Source: UBA7985 sp002690455
Lineage (GTDB): Bacteria > Pseudomonadota > Alphaproteobacteria > UBA7985
Assembly: GCA_965662775.1 (NCBI GenBank)
Contig: CBFIIW010000004.1
Coordinates: 62,001 to 126,000, forward strand
DNA length: 64,000 bases
Direction: 5' to 3'
Shown: piece after piece, positions 44,515 to 53,608 of the stretch
Numbering within the stretch: the first letter of the stretch is position 1
Layout of the letters: the number at the start of each line of letters is the position of its first letter
Translations under genes and position numbers: made by a program
The notes under the pieces: generated by a model
The model's database searches: none
What the model saw: the letters and a program-made list of their open reading frames with translations, nothing else
What the model was told of the DNA's origin: nothing

Positions 44515-46827
44515 ATGAGTGAAGCATCCTTACCGAAAGTGATCCTCGCGACCGAGGATGAGCGGGACAAAGAGTCAGCCGACAACACGACCGTCATTGG
44601 CGTTGGCGTTGGCCGCAACCGGACTCTGACGCTGTTTGTCGGTGCGCTAACGGTGGTGTCGCTGTTGGTACTCACTTGGACGGGTTTCGAGTTGTGGCGG
44701 GGCTTCACCCCAACCCGGCCGCTGGGTCGTATCGTGTCGCTTCTTTGGTTCGATATGGTCATTCTCGTGGCGCTCGGAACCTTCATCGCGGTGCAGGGCT
44801 ATTACACGTGGACCGACATCCGCGACCGGCTTTCCGGTACACAGGTTTACCGCCGAGTGGTTCTGTTCCTGATCGTGGTGGCCAGCCTGCCCACACTGGT
44901 GATTTCGCTCGTGGCCGTTCTGGTTCTGGGCTTCGGCATTCAAACATGGTTCGGGGGCGCGGTGAGTGATGCGATCAACAGCTCCCACGATGTCGCCAGG
45001 GCCTATCTCGAAGAACACCGCGAGCGGTTAAACTATCAGGCGTCCCGCGTTGCCGAGCGTATCGAAGACCTTGGCCCCAGCGCCAGCGATACCGCCGATC
45101 TGCAACAGCTGCTCGATGAAGCTGTCGGCCTGCGCAGTCTCTCCAGTGCGAACATTATTCAAGCCAACGGCCAGGTACTAGTCACCTCGGGCTTTGTTAT
45201 CGATCAGCTTCTGGACAGCATTCCGCAGTCGTTCTTTGACCTTGCGCAGGAAATCCGCCCTGAAGCCATCGACGGCGAGACCAGCGGTCAGTTGGCGCAG
45301 CGCGGTATCGATATTTCTTTGTCTGAGTCTGATGATCTGTCGATCCTGATCGCGCTGGATACGCCCTACCTGGCTGAAACCTACCTACTGGCCACCATCC
45401 CGGTGCTGGAAGAGGTTGTAGCGCGGGTCGAACAGACCCAAGAGGCGGCATCAAATTATTCCAACCTTGGTCGCGCGGCAGAGCAGTACCGGCTCATCTT
45501 TGGACTGCTGTTCCTCGTGGTTGCACTGCTGCTGGTGATCGTTGCGGGGATGGCGGGCCTGCGGTTTGCCCTGTGGTTGACCACGCCACTGCTTGAACTC
45601 ACGCGGGCCGCTGACCGTCTGGGGTCGGGCGACCTGTCGACCCGCGTATCAGTCGCTGACAATGCCGCCGGTGACGAGCTCACCACCCTGTCCCACACGT
45701 TTAATGGCATGGCGAACCAGATCGAAGCCCAGCAGTTCGAACTGCTGCGTGCGACCGATGAAGCTGACCTTCGGCGACGGTTTTCTGAAGCTGTGCTTTC
45801 GGGCGTATCGCGGGGGGTGATCGGGCTCGACAGCGAACTGCGCATCAACCTGCCCAATCCACGCGCCAACAAGCTGGTCGATTTCAAGCTGGAAACGCAC
45901 ATCGGCACCCGCCTGACCGAGCTGTTTCCCGTGTTTGGCGACCTGCTGGCACGCGCCAAAATGGAGCCGACAGCCCTGCACGCCGATGATGTCATTTATA
46001 CCCGACCCGACGGCAAGGTGCGAACGCTCCAGACCACAGTGGTGACGGAGATGCAGGGCGAAAGCGTGCTTGGTTACGTGCTGACGTTTGACGATATCAC
46101 CGACTTTCTCGCCGCCCAACGACAGGCCGCATGGTCAGATGTGGCCCGACGCATTGCCCACGAGATCAAAAACCCCCTGACCCCGATTCAGCTGTCGGCT
46201 GAGCGGCTGAAGCGCCGGTATCTCAAGCAGATCGAAGACAGCCCGGAGGTGTTTCAGACCTGCACGGATACCATCATTACGCAGGTGGGAGACATCGCCC
46301 GCATGGTGGACGAGTTTTCTTCCTTTGCTCGGATGCCGGCCCCGCGTGTGGATAACCACAACCTCGTGGAAATTGCCCGTCGGGTTATCTCTTTGCAGGG
46401 AAGCAGTTTCGAAGGCGTGCGGTTGGTAGACTTAACCGGATTGGAGCCCCACGATATCGTTTGCGACCCGCAGTTGGTCTCACAGTCTTTGATTAATCTG
46501 ATCAAAAATGCGGCCGAAGCACTGCAGCCCTCGATCCTCGATGGTTCGGTTACTGACGGCCTGATCCAGATTACGCTGAACCAGACTGAGATCGGTTCAA
46601 CGGTGCTGACGGTCAATGATAATGGCAAAGGTTATCCGACCGAATTGCTGCCCAAGCTCGCCGAGCCCTACGTCACCACCCGAGAAAAGGGAACGGGTCT
46701 TGGATTGGCGATCGTAAAGAAGATCATGGAAGACCACGGTGGACAACTGGTACTGGGTAATGGGGAAAGCCCGGACGATCTGCCCGGGGCCAAGGCACAG
46801 ATGATCTTCCCGGCTCAGCCCGGTTGA
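44515..46827 (+). CDS. ntrY: Nitrogen/redox sensor histidine kinase NtrY
   Basis: 770 residues. Membrane kinase paired with NtrX. Three hydrophobic segments near the N-terminus (about 38-130) and a fourth near 323-350 flank an extracytoplasmic domain of about 180 residues. A HAMP domain (LELTRAADRLGSGDLSTRV), a PAS domain (about 420-535), the phosphoacceptor His549 (ARRIAHEIKNPLTPIQLSAE) and the ATPase domain (DNGKGYPTELLPKL, GTGLGLAIVKKI) follow. The system is linked to nitrogen and oxygen/redox control in other Alphaproteobacteria; the signal here is unknown. It starts 37 bp after ntrC. Confidence 0.94.
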   Translation: MSEASLPKVILATEDERDKESADNTTVIGVGVGRNRTLTLFVGALTVVSLLVLTWTGFELWRGFTPTRPLGRIVSLLWFDMVILVALGTFIAVQGYYTWTDIRDRLSGTQVYRRVVLFLIVVASLPTLVISLVAVLVLGFGIQTWFGGAVSDAINSSHDVARAYLEEHRERLNYQASRVAERIEDLGPSASDTADLQQLLDEAVGLRSLSSANIIQANGQVLVTSGFVIDQLLDSIPQSFFDLAQEIRPEAIDGETSGQLAQRGIDISLSESDDLSILIALDTPYLAETYLLATIPVLEEVVARVEQTQEAASNYSNLGRAAEQYRLIFGLLFLVVALLLVIVAGMAGLRFALWLTTPLLELTRAADRLGSGDLSTRVSVADNAAGDELTTLSHTFNGMANQIEAQQFELLRATDEADLRRRFSEAVLSGVSRGVIGLDSELRINLPNPRANKLVDFKLETHIGTRLTELFPVFGDLLARAKMEPTALHADDVIYTRPDGKVRTLQTTVVTEMQGESVLGYVLTFDDITDFLAAQRQAAWSDVARRIAHEIKNPLTPIQLSAERLKRRYLKQIEDSPEVFQTCTDTIITQVGDIARMVDEFSSFARMPAPRVDNHNLVEIARRVISLQGSSFEGVRLVDLTGLEPHDIVCDPQLVSQSLINLIKNAAEALQPSILDGSVTDGLIQITLNQTEIGSTVLTVNDNGKGYPTELLPKLAEPYVTTREKGTGLGLAIVKKIMEDHGGQLVLGNGESPDDLPGAKAQMIFPAQPG

Positions 46828-46984
46828 TGAGGGGCCACTGTCGGTCGATAGTGGTCGACGCGGGCATGGCTGGCCCGGGACTTTATCTTGGCAGCGCCGA
46901 TTTCAGTGTGGTAATGCAGCCACATTTAGGGTTGATAGCTAAAGTCAGCATCACAGGCTGGGGCGACAACCGGCGTGTTGGAAC

Positions 46985-46999
46985 GATGCGATGCGATGC
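46985..46999 (+). repeat. Three tandem GATGC units in the ntrY-ntrX gap
   Basis: GATGC is repeated three times 23-37 bp before the ntrX start. The 195-bp gap otherwise shows no gene or clear promoter. Confidence 0.6.
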
Positions 47000-47022
47000 G
47001 ATAGCAACAAACTGGGTGATTG

Positions 47023-48555
47023 ATGTCCGCTGACATACTTATCGTAGACGACGAAGCCGATATCCGCATGCTGCTCAGCGGCATTTTGGAGGATGAGGGC
47101 TACCGGGTGCGCACGGCTCACGGAGACGCCGAAGCCCGTCGACAGGTGGGACTGGCTCGTCCCGATTTGATCTTTCAGGATATTTGGCTACAGGGTTCGA
47201 CCGCCGATGGCATCGCCTTGCTTGAAGAATACCAGCAGAGCATCCCCTCTACCCTGGTAATCATGATGTCGGGTCACGGAACCATTGAAACCGCCGTCCG
47301 AGCAATCAAGCAGGGTGCCTACGACTTCGTGGAAAAACCCTTCAATACCGACCGGCTGCTGATCCTGATCCAACGTGCGCTGGAGACTTCGGCGCTAAAG
47401 GCCGAGAACGCTGTCCTGCGGCAAAAGGCAGGCGAAGACACAGACCTGATCGGTGGCAGCCCGGCAGTGCAGTTGCTGCGGCAAACCGTCGATCGGGTGG
47501 CGCCGACCAACAGCCGGTTGTTGATCTCCGGCCCACCGGGGGCCGGCAAGGGATTGATTGCGCGAATGATGCATAACCAGTCGCACCGCGCTGATCAGGC
47601 CTTCATCGAAGTACCGTGCTTTGAGCTGGATGGCGAAGAGGGGCTGGCCATGCTCTTCGGTGATGCCGGCACCGGTCAACGCCCACCAATCATGGGCATG
47701 ATTCAGCAGGCCGATGGCGGAACGCTGTTGCTAGACGACGTTGGCGACCTCTCGCCTGAGGCTCAAGCGCGGTTAGCGCGTTTTCTGCACCGCGGCACCC
47801 TGACCCAACTCGGCAGTACCACCGAGGTCAGAGCCGATGTCCGGATTATTTCGACCACCAACCGCGACCTGAAAACACTGATCAATGAAAGCCTTTTCCG
47901 TGAAGACCTCTACTACCGGCTGAACGTTGTCGAAGTAGAAATTCCGGGACTGGCGAACCGGCCCGAAGACATTGCCGATCTGGCCCGGTCGTTCCTGGAC
48001 CGGCTGACCGCAGAAGCCCGCAAGGAGCCACTGGAACTGGGCGGTGATGCACTGGCTGTGTTGCAAGCCTATCCCTGGCCGGGGAATGTCAGACAGCTGC
48101 GTAACGTCATGGAATGGATCGTGATCATGGCGCCACTGGAAGGCGACAGGGTTGTGCGCCCGAATATGCTGCCCCCCGATATCACCAGTGAAGGCCCGGC
48201 GGTTCTCTCAGGCGCGGGCGTTGCTGATCTGATGTCTCTGCCCCTGCGCTCAGCGCGTGAGGCCTTTGAACGCCAGTATCTGGATGCGCAGGTGCTCCGA
48301 TTTGGTGGCAACATCACCCGTACGGCGAAGTTTGTCGGTATGGAGCGCTCGGCGCTGCACCGCAAGCTGCGTGCACTGGCCCAGTCCGAGGACGACGAGG
48401 CTGAAGCCGGCGCTGATACCGGAAACGACGGCGCAGCGCTGTCGGGAGTGGCGCCTGCTTCGGCGAGCGAGGGGGGCCACGGAACGGAGCAGAGTCGTGA
48501 AGCGGCAGCCGGCACAGGTGTTGCCGGGAATCCGGCATCATCTGGTGTCGCCTAA
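47023..48555 (+). CDS. ntrX: Response regulator NtrX
   Basis: 510 residues from the ATG at 47023. Receiver domain with Asp53 (LIFQDIWLQG), an AAA+ domain with Walker A GPPGAGKG and Walker B TLLLDDVGDL, and a Fis-type helix-turn-helix (LRFGGNITRTAKFVGMERSALHRKL). The segment that carries GAFTGA in sigma-54 activators reads FGDAGTGQRPPIMG, so it should not contact sigma-54, as known for NtrX in some relatives. A tail of about 55 Gly/Ala/Glu-rich residues extends past the DNA-binding domain. Partner of NtrY; followed by trkA after 29 bp. Confidence 0.94.
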   Translation: MSADILIVDDEADIRMLLSGILEDEGYRVRTAHGDAEARRQVGLARPDLIFQDIWLQGSTADGIALLEEYQQSIPSTLVIMMSGHGTIETAVRAIKQGAYDFVEKPFNTDRLLILIQRALETSALKAENAVLRQKAGEDTDLIGGSPAVQLLRQTVDRVAPTNSRLLISGPPGAGKGLIARMMHNQSHRADQAFIEVPCFELDGEEGLAMLFGDAGTGQRPPIMGMIQQADGGTLLLDDVGDLSPEAQARLARFLHRGTLTQLGSTTEVRADVRIISTTNRDLKTLINESLFREDLYYRLNVVEVEIPGLANRPEDIADLARSFLDRLTAEARKEPLELGGDALAVLQAYPWPGNVRQLRNVMEWIVIMAPLEGDRVVRPNMLPPDITSEGPAVLSGAGVADLMSLPLRSAREAFERQYLDAQVLRFGGNITRTAKFVGMERSALHRKLRALAQSEDDEAEAGADTGNDGAALSGVAPASASEGGHGTEQSREAAAGTGVAGNPASSGVA

Positions 48556-48584
48556 AGCTGGTTTAATAGAGCGCGGATGACATT

Positions 48585-49961
48585 ATGCAGGTAATCGTCT
48601 GCGGTGCCGGTCAGGTTGGATCCAACATCGCCCGGTATCTGTCACGGTTCGACACTGACGTTACGATGATCGATATTGATCCGGCGCTGATCAGCGCCGC
48701 GACCAACAATCTCGATGTGAGGGGAATTGTCGGCCACGCCGGTCATCCGGACGTGCTCAAAAGCGCAGGCGCAGGTGACGCTGACCTGATAATCGCGGTC
48801 ACGCAGGTCGACGAGATCAACATGGTAGCCTGCCAGGTTGCCCATACGCTGTTCCAGGTACCGAAAAAGATCGCCCGCGTCCGCCAGGGAACCTATCTTC
48901 GCCCGGAATGGCGCGATCTATTCCAAGCCGACCACATGCCGATCGACCACATCATCGCGCCGGAGGTCGAAGTGGCAGAATCGATCCAGCGGCGGCTGGC
49001 GGTCCCGGGGGCTTTCGAAGTCATCCCCATGGCGCGCGGCAAAGCCGTGTTTGTTGGGGTTCGCTGCCTCGATGAAACGCCGATACTGGAGACCCCGCTT
49101 AACCATTTGGGTGATTTGTTCCCGAAGCTGACGATCAGCATCATGGCGCTGGCGCGGGGCAACGAGATGCTGATCCCAACAGGTGAAGAAAAGCTGCAGG
49201 CCGGGGACGAAGTTTACTTCGTGGCAGAGGCAGATCAGGTCGAACGCGTTCTCGCCCTTTTCGGTCACGAAGAGCAGGAAGGCCGACGTATGGTCATCAT
49301 GGGTGGAGGCAATATTGGCCTCAATCTCGCCCAGCGGTTGGAAGCCCAGAATTCGAGCCTGCGGATCAAGTTGATCGAGGTCGACGCCGATCAGGCCAAG
49401 TACGTCGCCCAGCATTTGGCGCGCACGGTGGTATTGCATGGAGACGCTCTCGAAGCGGAGCTGATGGCCGAAGCGGGTGTGGACAAGACTGAGACGCTGG
49501 TTGCTGCGTCGAATGACGATGAGTTAAATATTCTTGCCGCTCTGCAGGCCAAGCGACTGGGTGCTGAACGTGCCGTTGCGATCGTGAACCGCCAGTCGAT
49601 TTCTTCGCTGGTTGGACAACTCGGGATAGACGTCGTGGTGTCGCCGCGTCTGATCACTGTGTCATCGATCCTACGTTACGTGCGGCAGGGTCGTATCCGT
49701 GCTGTGCACTCCGTAGGTGAGGGATTTGGTGAGATTTTCGATATCGAAGCCGCAGAGGGCGCCGAAATCACCGGTAAATCGGTCCAGAAGATTGAGAAAC
49801 CCAGCATGTTGGTCGTCGGCGGCATTGTCCGAGACGAGGTGTTCATTCCGTCCAAGCCCGATGAAATCATCCGACAGGGTGACCGCGTGGTGCTGCTCTC
49901 GCACTCGGATTACGTGAAAAAGGCAGAAAAGTTGTTCTCGGTCGGCGTCGGCGTGTTTTAG
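48585..49961 (+). CDS. trkA: Trk system potassium uptake regulator TrkA
   Basis: 458 residues. Peripheral subunit that gates TrkH/TrkG potassium channels through NAD(H)/ATP binding. Two copies of the RCK unit are visible: a Rossmann fold with VCGAGQVGSNIARYL then a TrkA-C domain, and again VIMGGGNIGLNLAQRL followed by a second TrkA-C domain. Length matches. trkH is not in the window. Position after ntrX is conserved in Rhodospirillales-like genomes. Confidence 0.95.
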   Translation: MQVIVCGAGQVGSNIARYLSRFDTDVTMIDIDPALISAATNNLDVRGIVGHAGHPDVLKSAGAGDADLIIAVTQVDEINMVACQVAHTLFQVPKKIARVRQGTYLRPEWRDLFQADHMPIDHIIAPEVEVAESIQRRLAVPGAFEVIPMARGKAVFVGVRCLDETPILETPLNHLGDLFPKLTISIMALARGNEMLIPTGEEKLQAGDEVYFVAEADQVERVLALFGHEEQEGRRMVIMGGGNIGLNLAQRLEAQNSSLRIKLIEVDADQAKYVAQHLARTVVLHGDALEAELMAEAGVDKTETLVAASNDDELNILAALQAKRLGAERAVAIVNRQSISSLVGQLGIDVVVSPRLITVSSILRYVRQGRIRAVHSVGEGFGEIFDIEAAEGAEITGKSVQKIEKPSMLVVGGIVRDEVFIPSKPDEIIRQGDRVVLLSHSDYVKKAEKLFSVGVGVF

Positions 49962-49976
49962 TGTCGGGGTTCGCAG

Positions 49977-49998
49977 GTCGAGCTGGGCTGGGCTCGAC
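49977..49998 (+). terminator. Stem-loop after trkA, possible terminator
   Basis: GTCGAGC (49977-49983), loop TGGGCTGG, GCTCGAC (49992-49998): a perfect 7-bp stem 16 bp after the trkA stop. The U-tract that follows is poor (GAGGCAGGTTTCCGCTTTT), so termination is only suggested. Confidence 0.4.
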
Positions 49999-50243
49999 TG
50001 AGGCAGGTTTCCGCTTTTCTGCACGGGCGTAATTCGCCTGAGCCGTGTCTCTGCTCATCCCCGTTTTTGCTCAGCCCTGTTTTTGCGTTTCTAGGTTGCT
50101 GCTGCGCTGCTGTGCTGCCTTCCACGGGGTTCGCTTGACGGTGCTCCCTGCTCCGCTCCGCATGCGCCAAACCGGGGGCCTAGCCCACGTTGCCGCGGCC
50201 TGCTAGAGAGAAACGCTCAACGCCCCCAATGCGGAAACCGCAC

Positions 50244-51122
50244 ATGCCCAGAACAGCTTACGTCAATGGCCGCTATCTGCCTCACGCTCACGCCCAGGTC
50301 GGGATCGAGGATCGTGGCTATCAGTTTGCCGACGGGATCTATGAGGTTGTACCCCTGATTGCGGGTGCATTTATCGATGAAGACTGGCACTGGGACCGGC
50401 TGAATCGCGGTCTGGCGGAGCTGCGGATTGACTGGCCTGTCAACCGCAAAGCGCTGAGCCTGATTACCCGCCGGGTCGCGGGCCTGAACCGGGTGCGTGA
50501 CGGGCTGGTGTATGTACAGGTTACTCGCGGAGAAGCTCCCCGAGATCACAAGTTCCCTACCAAGCCAGTAGCGCCCGCACTGGTTGTCACGGCCCGACAT
50601 TTGTCCGTGCCCAAGGACCTGAGCGAGGCGCGAATGGTCGAGGTTATCACCGGGCCAGACGAGCGCTGGGCCCGTCCGGACATCAAGAGCATTTCCCTGC
50701 TGCCTAACGTGCTGGCAAAACAAGCCGCTGCCGAAGCTGGAGCCTATGAGATGTGGATGCTCAATGCGCAGGGTGAGATCACTGAGGGCTCGTCGGCAAA
50801 TGCTTGGATGGTCAAGCGAGATGCAACCACCGGCCGAACCGTGCTGCGCACGCACCCAACCGGTCGAGGCATTCTCAACGGTATTGTTCGCACAGCGCTG
50901 GTTGAACTGGCCGAGCAGCACCAGTGGCAGATTGAAGAGCGGGCTTTCACGCTTGATGAACTACTGGCCGCGGATGAAGCATTTCAGACATCCTCAGGTA
51001 ACATGATCCGCCCGGTGCGTAGCGTCGATGGCCGCACCATCGGCGCGGGTGAAACAGGACCAGTGGTACAGAGTATCCTGGATGGCTTTATGGCGCACGT
51101 GACGGCACAGTGTGCGGGATAA
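50244..51122 (+). CDS. dat: D-amino-acid aminotransferase
   Basis: 292 residues from the ATG at 50244; an ATG at 50229 is a close alternative. PLP fold-type IV transaminase that interconverts D-alanine and D-glutamate, supplying peptidoglycan precursors. Seen: AYVNGRYLP, IEDRGYQFADGIYEV, VYVQVTRGEAPRDH, the PLP lysine Lys148 in PDIKSISLLPNVLAKQ, and GEITEGSSANAWMV. These motifs fit D-amino-acid rather than branched-chain transaminases. The 282 bp before it contain a stem-loop after trkA and no gene. Followed by hfq. Confidence 0.9.
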   Translation: MPRTAYVNGRYLPHAHAQVGIEDRGYQFADGIYEVVPLIAGAFIDEDWHWDRLNRGLAELRIDWPVNRKALSLITRRVAGLNRVRDGLVYVQVTRGEAPRDHKFPTKPVAPALVVTARHLSVPKDLSEARMVEVITGPDERWARPDIKSISLLPNVLAKQAAAEAGAYEMWMLNAQGEITEGSSANAWMVKRDATTGRTVLRTHPTGRGILNGIVRTALVELAEQHQWQIEERAFTLDELLAADEAFQTSSGNMIRPVRSVDGRTIGAGETGPVVQSILDGFMAHVTAQCAG

Positions 51123-51468
51123 GCGATCAAGGCTTTGCTCGATGGTGCTGAACGCGCCACCTGATTGCGTGCTGCCAGAGGTTTTCCACAGCATCTGAGC
51201 GCTTAACAACCTGAATTTTCAGTTTTATACGACTGTCTTGGCTTGATTTTCCGGTTGGCATTATCGCATAGTCTATAGGCGAGAAACTGAGATATTTTCA
51301 ACGCGCAAGAGTGGCATCGTTTCGCCTGACGCCCCCATATTGTCAGGTTTCGGTCACTTTACGATAAAAGCCGTCGAGTACCATCGGATACGGCTGAACA
51401 ACAAAAAAAGCAGAACCCGGCCCAGGCGCGATAGCGCGGCTTGGACGAGGCAGGGAGGTAATAAGAAT
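51123..51468 (+). other. 346-bp intergenic region upstream of hfq
   Basis: No gene seen. The stretch 51200-51300 is more AT-rich than the surroundings. A good promoter candidate for hfq lies at 51340-51368. No intrinsic terminator for dat was found. Confidence 0.5.
51340..51368 (+). promoter_or_regulatory. Candidate sigma-70 promoter of hfq
   Basis: TTGTCA (51340-51345, 5 of 6 matches) and GATAAA (51363-51368, 4 of 6) are separated by exactly 17 bp. Transcription would start near 51375, giving a leader of about 95 nt before hfq. Confidence 0.45.
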
Positions 51469-51714
51469 ATGGCCGATACCAACAAGAACGTTCAGGACGT
51501 GTTTCTGAACCACATCCGCAAGCATAAGATTTCCGTGACGATCTTTTTAGTTAATGGCGTGAAGCTGACCGGCATCGTTACATGGTTCGATAACTTCTCC
51601 GTGCTGCTGCGCAGAGATGCGCACGTGCAGCTCGTCTATAAGCATGCAATTTCGACCATCATGCCGGCACAGCCCGTGAACCTGATGGAAGATATTGTTC
51701 CGCCCGCGGAATAA
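51469..51714 (+). CDS. hfq: RNA chaperone Hfq
   Basis: 81 residues from the ATG at 51469 with GGGAGGT upstream; the frame is open further but the family starts here. Hexameric Sm-like protein that pairs small RNAs with mRNAs. Seen: Sm1 motif VQDVFLNHIRKHKISVTIFLVNGVKL-type region and the Sm2 motif YKHAISTIMP. The C-terminus is short, as in most Alphaproteobacteria. hflX follows after 45 bp. Confidence 0.97.
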   Translation: MADTNKNVQDVFLNHIRKHKISVTIFLVNGVKLTGIVTWFDNFSVLLRRDAHVQLVYKHAISTIMPAQPVNLMEDIVPPAE

Positions 51715-51759
51715 GCATCGCGCCGGATTGAAAGCAACGTCAAAGCGGCCTATGTCGCA

Positions 51760-53193
51760 ATGATGCACGCATCACAGCGCCCTCAGGAAACGGCTTTCGT
51801 CATAAACGTCATGCTCCCGCGTGAGCGGGGGGCCGCCGCCGCCCAAGCGATGGGCCGAACGGCTGACGATAAGCTGGGTGAGGCGGTATCACTGACCGCC
51901 GCTATCGGGCTGGATGTGACCGCGGCCTCCACCGTCAACCTTGCCACCATTCGGCCCTCGACTCTGATCGGGACCGGTGTACTTGCGACTTGGCGCGCAC
52001 GGATTGAGGCCGAGCATCCTGATGTCATCATCTTTAACGCCACACTGACCCCAGTGCAGCACCGAAATCTTGAGCGCGAGCTGAAAGCCAAGGTGCTCGA
52101 CCGGACAGCGCTCATCCTCGAAATTTTTGGAGAACGGGCGCAGACACGGGAAGGTCGGTTACAGGTTGAATTGGCGGCTTTGACATTTCAGCGATCGCGA
52201 CTGGTGCGATCCTGGACACACTTGGAACGCCAACGCGGCGGTGCGGGCTTCATGGGCGGGCCGGGTGAATCCCAGCTTGAGCTTGACCGACGGATGCTGC
52301 TGGAGCGGATCGACAAGCTGCAGCGCGACCTTCAGGATGTGCGTCGCACTCGAGGATTGCACCGCTCAGCCCGGGCACGCCAGGGCGCACACGTGGTTGC
52401 GCTGGTTGGCTATACAAACGCAGGCAAGTCGACGCTGTTCAATGCCCTGACCGGTGCGAATATTTTGGCGCAGGATATGCTGTTTGCCACGCTTGACCCG
52501 ACGTTGCGACGATTGAAGCTGGAAAGCGGACGGGAATTGGTCCTGGCCGATACGGTAGGGTTTATCTCAGATCTGCCCCATGAGCTGGTGGATGCCTTTC
52601 GGGCTACGCTGGAGGAGGTTATCGAGGCCGACCTAATCCTGCACGTGCGTGATGCCTCGAACCCAGAGTGGGGGGCACAGAAGCGAGACGTTCTCGATGT
52701 GTTGCGCTCACTGGGCCGGATCGAGCAGGCTGAAGGGCCTGACCGACTGCCGCCACCGGTGGTGGCACCACCACGTGACCCAGATGGCGGCGAGCCGGAC
52801 GGGCAGGGTCTTGCTGGCGATACGCTGGTCGATCTGGTGCCGATCATTGAAGTGTGGAACAAAATTGATTGTGAAGGTTCGGCCACGATAATGGCTGAAG
52901 CAGAACAGGACCCTCGCGTTGACCAGGCCTTTGCTGTTCTGCGAACGTCGGCTATTGCGAGGCTTGGGCTGAATGAGGTTCTGAAGACGGTAGACGCCGC
53001 GCTGTCTGATGGTGAGCAGGATCGCCACCTGGTCATCCCCTTCACGGCGGGGGCAGCAATGGCGTGGTTGCACGAGTTCAGCCAAGTTCTGAGCCACGAG
53101 CACGACGAAGAGGGGACGCGAGCCTTTGTGCGGATCTCAGACAATGATTGGGGAAAGCTGCAAAAGCGATTTCCTGATGTTTCTCAGGCTTGA
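51760..53193 (+). CDS. hflX: GTPase HflX
   Basis: 477 residues. Ribosome-splitting GTPase that rescues stalled or heat-damaged ribosomes. An N-terminal HflX domain (ATIRPSTLIGTG, IIFNATLTPVQHRNLE, GERAQTREGRLQVELA, GPGESQLELDRR) precedes a coiled coil and the G domain: G1 GYTNAGKST near 217-225, G3 LADTVGFISDLPHELVDAF, G4 NKID near 366. Between G3 and G4 is an insertion of about 35 Pro/Gly-rich residues (RLPPPVVAPPRDPDGGEPDG). Start ATG at 51760 (second ATG next to it). Follows hfq as usual. Confidence 0.95.
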   Translation: MMHASQRPQETAFVINVMLPRERGAAAAQAMGRTADDKLGEAVSLTAAIGLDVTAASTVNLATIRPSTLIGTGVLATWRARIEAEHPDVIIFNATLTPVQHRNLERELKAKVLDRTALILEIFGERAQTREGRLQVELAALTFQRSRLVRSWTHLERQRGGAGFMGGPGESQLELDRRMLLERIDKLQRDLQDVRRTRGLHRSARARQGAHVVALVGYTNAGKSTLFNALTGANILAQDMLFATLDPTLRRLKLESGRELVLADTVGFISDLPHELVDAFRATLEEVIEADLILHVRDASNPEWGAQKRDVLDVLRSLGRIEQAEGPDRLPPPVVAPPRDPDGGEPDGQGLAGDTLVDLVPIIEVWNKIDCEGSATIMAEAEQDPRVDQAFAVLRTSAIARLGLNEVLKTVDAALSDGEQDRHLVIPFTAGAAMAWLHEFSQVLSHEHDEEGTRAFVRISDNDWGKLQKRFPDVSQA

Positions 53194-53410
53194 GGCTTCA
53201 GAGCCCGAGATATTCGAGCGACATTAGAGCATTGCGGGCTCGATTTGACGCCGCTTCGCGGCTTACAAATCTCCCCCGCGCAGTCAAACGGACACGACGG
53301 ACGGTGTCCGCCGTGACGATCGTTGGCTTCGGGTTGCGCGACGCTTGGCTCCGCCGCGCGAAGCGCGGTTGGGGGCAAGTCGGCGCAACCCTGTCGGTGG
53401 GAAGGCCCAG

Positions 53411-53435
53411 CGCTCAAAGCGAAGCGTTTTGAGCG
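53411..53435 (+). repeat. 25-bp palindromic repeat, copy 1
   Basis: Arms CGCTCAAA and TTTGAGCG around a GCGAAGC core. Identical over 25 bp to the copy at 53450-53474, 39 bp further on. Confidence 0.9.
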
Positions 53436-53449
53436 CAAAGGGAAAGCCA

Positions 53450-53474
53450 CGCTCAAAGCGAAGCGTTTTGAGCG
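53450..53474 (+). repeat. 25-bp palindromic repeat, copy 2
   Basis: Second identical copy, same orientation as 53411-53435. The flanks differ, so the repeat unit is the palindrome itself. Confidence 0.9.
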
Positions 53475-53608
53475 TGACCACAGCAGGTGCGCGGGGGAGG
53501 GCCGAAGGCCGCGAAGCGGCCAAGGCCCGAGCGCGCCACCAGCGGCTGCAGGCCGCGCCTGCGATACCGGTGCGTGACAACGCTCAGGCCCTTGCCTAAA
53601 CTCTGCGT

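Larger units (their letters stand above)
53194..53608. other. 415-bp hairpin-rich non-coding region between hflX and trpG
   Basis: No gene. At least seven inverted repeats lie in this stretch: stems at 53250-53262, 53289-53310, 53354-53368, 53411-53435, 53450-53474, 53507-53521 and 53542-53556. Five of them are centred on GCGAAGC or its complement, i.e. GAA or TTC triloops. Small frames here translate to repetitive LKAKRFE-like peptides and are artefacts. The region also lies where trpG has been separated from trpE. Confidence 0.8.

Noticed and set aside
46824..47033. 69-residue frame between ntrY and ntrX
   Set aside because: Overlaps ntrX, has no recognisable motif and no ribosome site; treated as intergenic.
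51240..51285. Sigma-54 promoter upstream of hfq (TGGCA...GC)
   Set aside because: The GG to GC spacing is about 9 bp instead of 12.
53323..53599. Reading frames over the hairpin region (LKAKRFE-like proteins)
   Set aside because: Repetitive, basic translations arising from the palindromes; no ribosome site or domain.
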